A stretch of DNA of 64,000 bases from DATFRY01 sp963764695 (GTDB lineage Bacteria > Myxococcota_A > Polyangia > Haliangiales > Haliangiaceae): contig CAVXTW010000007.1 of assembly GCA_963764695.1 (NCBI GenBank), positions 868,001-932,000 of the forward strand. Direction: 5' to 3'. The stretch's first letter is position 1. Every line of letters begins with the position of its first letter. A program made the position numbers and the translations under genes. This document shows, piece by piece, positions 59,226-64,000 of this stretch. The notes below the pieces were generated by a model. That model saw only the letters and a list, made by a program, of their open reading frames with translations, ran no database searches and was not told the origin of the DNA.

Positions 59226-59966
59226 CTACTTCTTCTTCGGGGCCGGCGCCGTCGGGGCCGGAGCGGGCTGGGCCGGGGCCGGGGCTGCGCCGGGGGCCGG
59301 CTGAGCGCCAGCGCCCGGGGCCGGCTGCGCGCCGGGGGCCGGCTGCGCGCCGCCCTGCGGCGGCGGGGCCGCCTGCTGGGTCTTGCCCGACAGGAAGATC
59401 GCGCCGATCAGCGCGATGGCGGTGCGGCGGGTCTCGGCGTCGGCCGCGCCCTCGACCTTGAGGCCCTTGTCCGGCGGCGCGCCGGGAATCGTGATCGAGC
59501 CGTCCTCCTTGATCTGGAGGACCATCTCGCCGCCCGCGGCCTGCGCGGTCAGGGTGTCGGTGCCGATCTTGACCGGGATGGTGTCTCCGGTGCGCAGGTT
59601 CTTGACGGTGCCGTCCTGCTCGACCTTGGCGACCTTCTGCGCCTTGAAGGAGATGGTGCCGTCGGCGGTGACCGAGGGACCCTCGTTCCAGGTGGGCTGG
59701 CCACCGGCGGCCGCCGGAGGCGCCGCGACCTCGGTCTTGCCGTCCGCGTGGATCTTGAAGATCGGGTTGGTCCCCTCATAGATCGTCATCTCGGCGAACT
59801 TGAGGTGCGGGGGGCCAGCCGGCTCCTCCGCGGGAGCCGCCTCGGGTGCCGGGGTTGCGGCGGCCGCGGGGGCGGTCTCCTCGTCCTTGCTGCTGCCGCC
59901 GCACGCAGCGGCGAAAAGTCCGAGGGCGCCGAGGCCGAACGCGATGCCGTTAAGAGTTCTCTTCAT
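59226..59966 (-). CDS. Lipoprotein of unknown function
   Basis: 246 residues. The signal peptide ends with lipobox AAAC. A Pro/Ala/Glu linker precedes a beta-rich core: PHLKFAEMTIYEGTNPIFKI, GTISFKAQKVAKVEQDGTVK and GEMVLQIKEDGSITIPGAPP, suggesting a small repeated strand fold. The C-terminus is low-complexity (QPAPGAQPAPGAGAQPAPGA and a final KKK). No family is recognised. An AGGAGAGAG site precedes the ATG. Confidence 0.72.
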   Translation of the reverse strand: MKRTLNGIAFGLGALGLFAAACGGSSKDEETAPAAAATPAPEAAPAEEPAGPPHLKFAEMTIYEGTNPIFKIHADGKTEVAAPPAAAGGQPTWNEGPSVTADGTISFKAQKVAKVEQDGTVKNLRTGDTIPVKIGTDTLTAQAAGGEMVLQIKEDGSITIPGAPPDKGLKVEGAADAETRRTAIALIGAIFLSGKTQQAAPPPQGGAQPAPGAQPAPGAGAQPAPGAAPAPAQPAPAPTAPAPKKK

Positions 59967-60206
59967 GTCTCTCTCTCCTTTACTGCGAGCGCGTGCGGCC
60001 GGGCCGGAGGGCCGAGAACCACGTGCTCATCTCGTTCTCGATTTTTCCACCTGATTTGCCGTGATCTGGCGCCGGATGTCGAGCGCCCTTGTCGCGGAAT
60101 TCACCCCTGATGGGGCAAGCCCTTCAGGACTCAACGCTCGACCGCGGACGCGATTACGCCCTGACCGGCCGTCAAGCAGCCTGAGTCGCCGAGTGCAGAC
60201 ACCCGT
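59967..60206. other. Intergenic region upstream of the lipoprotein gene
   Basis: 240 bases without a supported gene. It is the 3' side of the regulator gene and the 5' side of the lipoprotein gene, both on the minus strand. No strong hairpin or boxes are seen. Confidence 0.4.
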
Positions 60207-61277
60207 TCAGAGGATGCTGCGCGACTTCTTGTCGCGGGAGTCCGCGCTCGCGGAGCCGGCGCCACGGGCGCCGCGCGCCCCGGTGAGTCCGTGCTCGGTC
60301 AGCTTGCGGCGCAAGGTGTTGCGGTTGAGGCCGAGGATCTCGGCCGCCTTCACCTGATTGCCGCCGGTGTGCTCCATGACCAGGTCGAGCAGCGGCCGCT
60401 CGACGCGGGCGAGCACGTCCTCGTGCACCCCCGCCACCGGATAGCCGTCGAGCCGGCGCAGGAACGCGGCCAGCTTGCAGCGCACCATCTCCTCGAGCGA
60501 CATCTGCTCGAGCGGGACGCGCTCGGCCAGGAGCGGCAGCGCGGCGTCGACGTCGCCCGCCTCCACGTGGCTGCGCCTCACGTCGACCGCCAGGCGGCGC
60601 ACGATGCCCTTGAGCTCGGCGACGTTGCCGGGCCACGGATAGGCGACCAGGCGATCGTAGGCGCGGGTGGAGATGGTCATCTTGCTGCGCCCGATCTCGC
60701 GCGCGTACTGGCGGATGAGCTGCGTCGCCAGCGGAACGATGTCCGTCACGCGCTCGCGCAGCGGCGGGACGGTGATCACGCAGGTGGACAGCCGCTCGAA
60801 CAGCACGCGGTTGAACACCTCGGCCGCGACCGCGCGATCGAGGCCGGGCGCGCACGTGGCCAGCACGCGCACGTCGAAGACAGGCGGAGCCGGCGCCGGC
60901 ACCTCCGCCGGTGCGCCGCGCGCCGAGCGCAGGATGCGGCTGAGCTTGCGCTGGGCCGCACGCGTCAGATCGCAGACGTCCTTGACCAGCAGCGAGCCGC
61001 CGCTGGCCCGGTGAAACGCGCTGTCGGACGTGCCCTCGATCTCGTCGACGAAGATCGCCTTGGGGGCGGCGCCGGCGCGCACCGTGACCAGCTCGCGCTT
61101 CCGGCGGCGGCTGGCCAGGTGGATGATGCGGGCCACCAGCTCGCGGCCGGTGCCCGGCTCGCCCAGGATGAGGACCGGGTCGTCGTGTGCGGCCGCCTCC
61201 TCGACGGCGGCCACGACCGAGCGCATGGACTCGCTCTCGGCAATGAGGTGCTCGCGCGGATTGGTTCGACGGCGCAT
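60207..61277 (-). CDS. Degenerate sigma-54-activator-like regulator with Fis-type DNA-binding domain
   Basis: 356 residues. No N-terminal sensor domain. The AAA+ domain starts at once: Walker A is GEPGTGRELVA (Lys replaced by Arg). The stretch after it goes IFVDEIEGTSDSAFHRASGG, so the GAFTGA loop is absent. Walker B is SLLVKDV instead of LFLDE(I/V). The PPLRER arginine segment and the AYPWPGNVAELKGIVRRL sensor 2 region remain. The C-terminus has a Fis HTH (NQVKAAEILGLNRNTLRRKL). It can hardly hydrolyse ATP or open sigma-54 complexes; DNA binding is intact. Confidence 0.85.
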   Translation of the reverse strand: MRRRTNPREHLIAESESMRSVVAAVEEAAAHDDPVLILGEPGTGRELVARIIHLASRRRKRELVTVRAGAAPKAIFVDEIEGTSDSAFHRASGGSLLVKDVCDLTRAAQRKLSRILRSARGAPAEVPAPAPPVFDVRVLATCAPGLDRAVAAEVFNRVLFERLSTCVITVPPLRERVTDIVPLATQLIRQYAREIGRSKMTISTRAYDRLVAYPWPGNVAELKGIVRRLAVDVRRSHVEAGDVDAALPLLAERVPLEQMSLEEMVRCKLAAFLRRLDGYPVAGVHEDVLARVERPLLDLVMEHTGGNQVKAAEILGLNRNTLRRKLTEHGLTGARGARGAGSASADSRDKKSRSIL

Positions 61278-61310
61278 CGCTGGCGTCAGGGGGGTCGACC
61301 GCTCGGGCCC

Positions 61311-62408
<1,098 letters not shown>

Positions 62409-62532
62409 CGAACTCGCACCATACTCGTGGCATTGGCCGTCGTAAAGGTGGTAAAGCGCGCTGCACGATCCGAGCCGACTCGATCGCTCACCGCCGGTCA
62501 TCGCGTGCGTTTCGAAATGAACGCGGTGGCGC

Positions 62533-62713
62533 TGAAGGCCGCGGTGTTCGAACGCCAAGTCGCCAAGATCGCCAAGGGGCTCGACCATTCGCCCCCGGCC
62601 GGTCCCCGCACTGAATGCGTCAACTGGATCGTCAACGCGTCAACCGGCCGCGGGCGAATGGTCGAGCCCTCTTGGCGGTCTTGGCGGCTCGGCGCTTCAA
62701 CACGCGGCCTTCA
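62533..62713. repeat. 71-nt inverted repeat with a 39-nt loop
   Basis: Arms 62533-62603 and 62643-62713 are complementary with about eight mismatches and small gaps. Both ends read TGAAGGCCGCG outward to inward. Inside the arms is a period of about 9 nt, GCCAAGTCGCCAAGATCGCC. The loop contains three GCGTCAAC-like units. It fills the gap between mobA and dus; the remainder of this 312-base gap (62409-62532) shows no gene. Confidence 0.85.
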
Positions 62714-62720
62714 CGCCGCG

Positions 62721-63341
62721 TCAATCCGCGAGGTCGGAGGCGCGGTTGATGTTCACGAACGATCGCAGCTGCGGATCGACGGTCCGGATTTCTTCCTCGT
62801 CGATCTCGTCGACAACGAGCCCGGCCGCGCGCGCGGCGGCGGGCAGGTCGCTCATCCTCCGCGCACCGGCGGCGAGCTGTCGCGCGACAAGCCCGGCGCA
62901 GCGCGGCGAGTAACAGGCCAGGAGCGGCTGATGGCGTCCGCCCGCGATCGGCAGCGCGATGTCCGCCGCCGACGCGCGCGCGCGATCGATCACGATCTGG
63001 ATCACGCGGCGATCGACGAACGGCATGTCGCACGCCACGGCGAGCAGCAGCGCGTCGCCGCACCAGTCGAGCGCGGCGGCCAGACCGGCCATCGGGCCCT
63101 GCCCGTCCGCGCGGTCGCGCAGGAGCACGAGGCCGCGCGCCGCGTACGGCTCCTCGTCGGCCGGCGCCGCGTCGGCGGCCAGCACGGCGGCGAGCGCGCC
63201 GGGCGAGACCAGCGGGCGCAGCTCGTCGACGAGGCGATCGAGGATGGCGCGGCCCTCCACCTCGATCAGCGCCTTGTTCCCGCCGCCCATGCGAGTGGCG
63301 CGCCCGCCGGCCAGGATGGCCGCTCTGACCTGGATGGACAC
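62721..63341 (-). CDS. mobA: Molybdenum cofactor guanylyltransferase
   Basis: 206 residues. Attaches GMP to molybdopterin. The N-terminal nucleotide-binding signature is AILAGGRATRMGGGNKALIE, followed by LRDRADGQGPMAGLAAAL and AVACDMPFVDRRVI with the metal-binding Asp, and FVNINRASDL at the C-terminus (usual NxNxPxD variant). The start is GTG. No molybdoenzyme is in the window. The stop lies eight nucleotides beyond the inverted repeat. Confidence 0.92.
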   Translation of the reverse strand: MSIQVRAAILAGGRATRMGGGNKALIEVEGRAILDRLVDELRPLVSPGALAAVLAADAAPADEEPYAARGLVLLRDRADGQGPMAGLAAALDWCGDALLLAVACDMPFVDRRVIQIVIDRARASAADIALPIAGGRHQPLLACYSPRCAGLVARQLAAGARRMSDLPAAARAAGLVVDEIDEEEIRTVDPQLRSFVNINRASDLAD

Positions 63342-63345
63342 AGGA

Positions 63346-64000
63346 TCAGGGTGCGAGCAGCGGCGTGATGGTCTGCTGCGCGGGGCTGGTCACCTCGACA
63401 CCCTTGCGGCCGACGTACACGTCGACAACGGATCGAAGGCCGAACTCGCCGCGCAGGTACACGCCGGGGCCGACGGTGAAGCCGGAGCCCATGACAAGGT
63501 TGCGGGTGTCGTGGGTCTCGTAGTCGTCCAGGTTGGCGCCGTCGCCCTGCAGGCTGGTGTCGAGCGAGTGGCCGGTGCGATGGACGAACTTGTCGCCCAA
63601 GCGGGCCTGCGCGATCACGGCGCGCGCCTTCTTGTCGGCCTCGAAGCCCTTGACCACGCGGCGGCGCGCCGTGCGCTCCTCGATGAAGCCGACCGCGGCG
63701 TCGCGCGCCGCCACCACGGTGCGGAATGCGTCGCTGTAGCGCGGCGGCACCGCGTCACCGGCGTAGGCCACCCAGGCCAGGCGTGCGTAGATCGGGCGCG
63801 GCCCGTCGGCCAGGCGACCGGAGAGATCGAGCAGAATGAGATCGCCGCGCTCGATGGTGGCGGAGCGGCGCGCGTCCGGGACGTACTGCGGATCGGCGGT
63901 GTTGGCGCCGGCCGCCACCACCGGCGGCGGGCCCTCGAGCGCGCGGGTCTGGTAGCCGCGCTGCAAGAAGCGCTGCACGTCGTGCTCGGTGATCGGCCGA
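63346..64000 (-). CDS. M24-family metallopeptidase (Xaa-Pro aminopeptidase type), N-terminus beyond window
   Basis: The frame is open to position 64000, so the N-terminal part is missing. The pita-bread fold is visible: IERGDLILLDLSGRL with a metal Asp, then FVHRTGHSLDTSLQGDGANL with the metal His, and GSGFTVGPGVYLRGEFGLRS with a Glu, and SVVDVYVGRKGVEV at the end. The usual second Asp is replaced by neighbouring residues that cannot be assigned without alignment, so activity is not certain. It is four nucleotides upstream of mobA. Confidence 0.85.
   Translation of the reverse strand, partial: RPITEHDVQRFLQRGYQTRALEGPPPVVAAGANTADPQYVPDARRSATIERGDLILLDLSGRLADGPRPIYARLAWVAYAGDAVPPRYSDAFRTVVAARDAAVGFIEERTARRRVVKGFEADKKARAVIAQARLGDKFVHRTGHSLDTSLQGDGANLDDYETHDTRNLVMGSGFTVGPGVYLRGEFGLRSVVDVYVGRKGVEVTSPAQQTITPLLAP

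Overview
The window is very GC-rich, with many GTG starts and most genes overlapping by GTGA or ATGA. The gene content points to a Myxococcota-like (former Deltaproteobacteria) chromosome: an ADYC-type lipoprotein with tandem pentapeptides, sigma-54-type regulators, a Ton system with two ExbD proteins, a GspE-N-type protein, a class I (DhnA-type) aldolase and type A RNase P RNA. This assignment is inferred from gene content, not from a phylogenetic marker search.

Layout. 1-10.2 kb (minus): moxR, DUF58, a small BatD-like gene, then batA-batB-batC-batD-batE, followed by a sigma-54-type response regulator cut by the window edge. 10.3-12.96 kb: a DUF1844 gene convergent with a PcrA/UvrD helicase; their stop codons both lie in one palindrome. 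13-21.3 kb (minus): TPR lipoprotein, tonB, exbB, two exbD genes, an Ig-like lipoprotein and a TonB-dependent receptor, which reads as one energised outer-membrane uptake module. 21.5-23.7 kb (minus): nadC, birA and a membrane-anchored protein. 23.9-28.6 kb (plus): the ADYC lipoprotein, a diiron/DUF362 fusion and a CrtI-like FAD enzyme. 28.6-32.1 kb (minus): CPBP protease, outer-membrane-type protein, polytopic membrane protein. 32.1-38.7 kb (plus): class I aldolase, GspE-N protein, dnaG and rpoD. 39.4-41.2 kb: tRNA(CAU), zinc-ribbon coiled-coil protein, rnpB and a GtrA-like protein. 41.5-46.4 kb: PPC/DUF296 protein, typA, a DksA/TraR-type protein and a group 2 sigma factor with a clear terminator.

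46.5-58.3 kb (minus): an incomplete complex I cluster, nuoE-F-J-K-L-M-N, followed in the same orientation by malQ and a 7Fe-type ferredoxin. NuoJ, NuoL and NuoM carry unusual non-membrane extensions; NuoL's resembles a PKD domain. 58.3-64 kb: PlsC-type acyltransferase, a lipoprotein, a degenerate sigma-54-activator-like protein, dus, a 71-nt inverted repeat, mobA and a partial M24 peptidase.

Eight single-base indels break otherwise intact genes (batA, fba, rpoD, the PPC gene, typA, nuoM twice, nuoF). Several are essential, so I read them as consensus errors in the source assembly and give the repaired gene extents. The most unusual items are the modified complex I subunits, the diiron-DUF362 fusion, the degenerate enhancer-binding protein, and the palindromic or short-period repeat elements.
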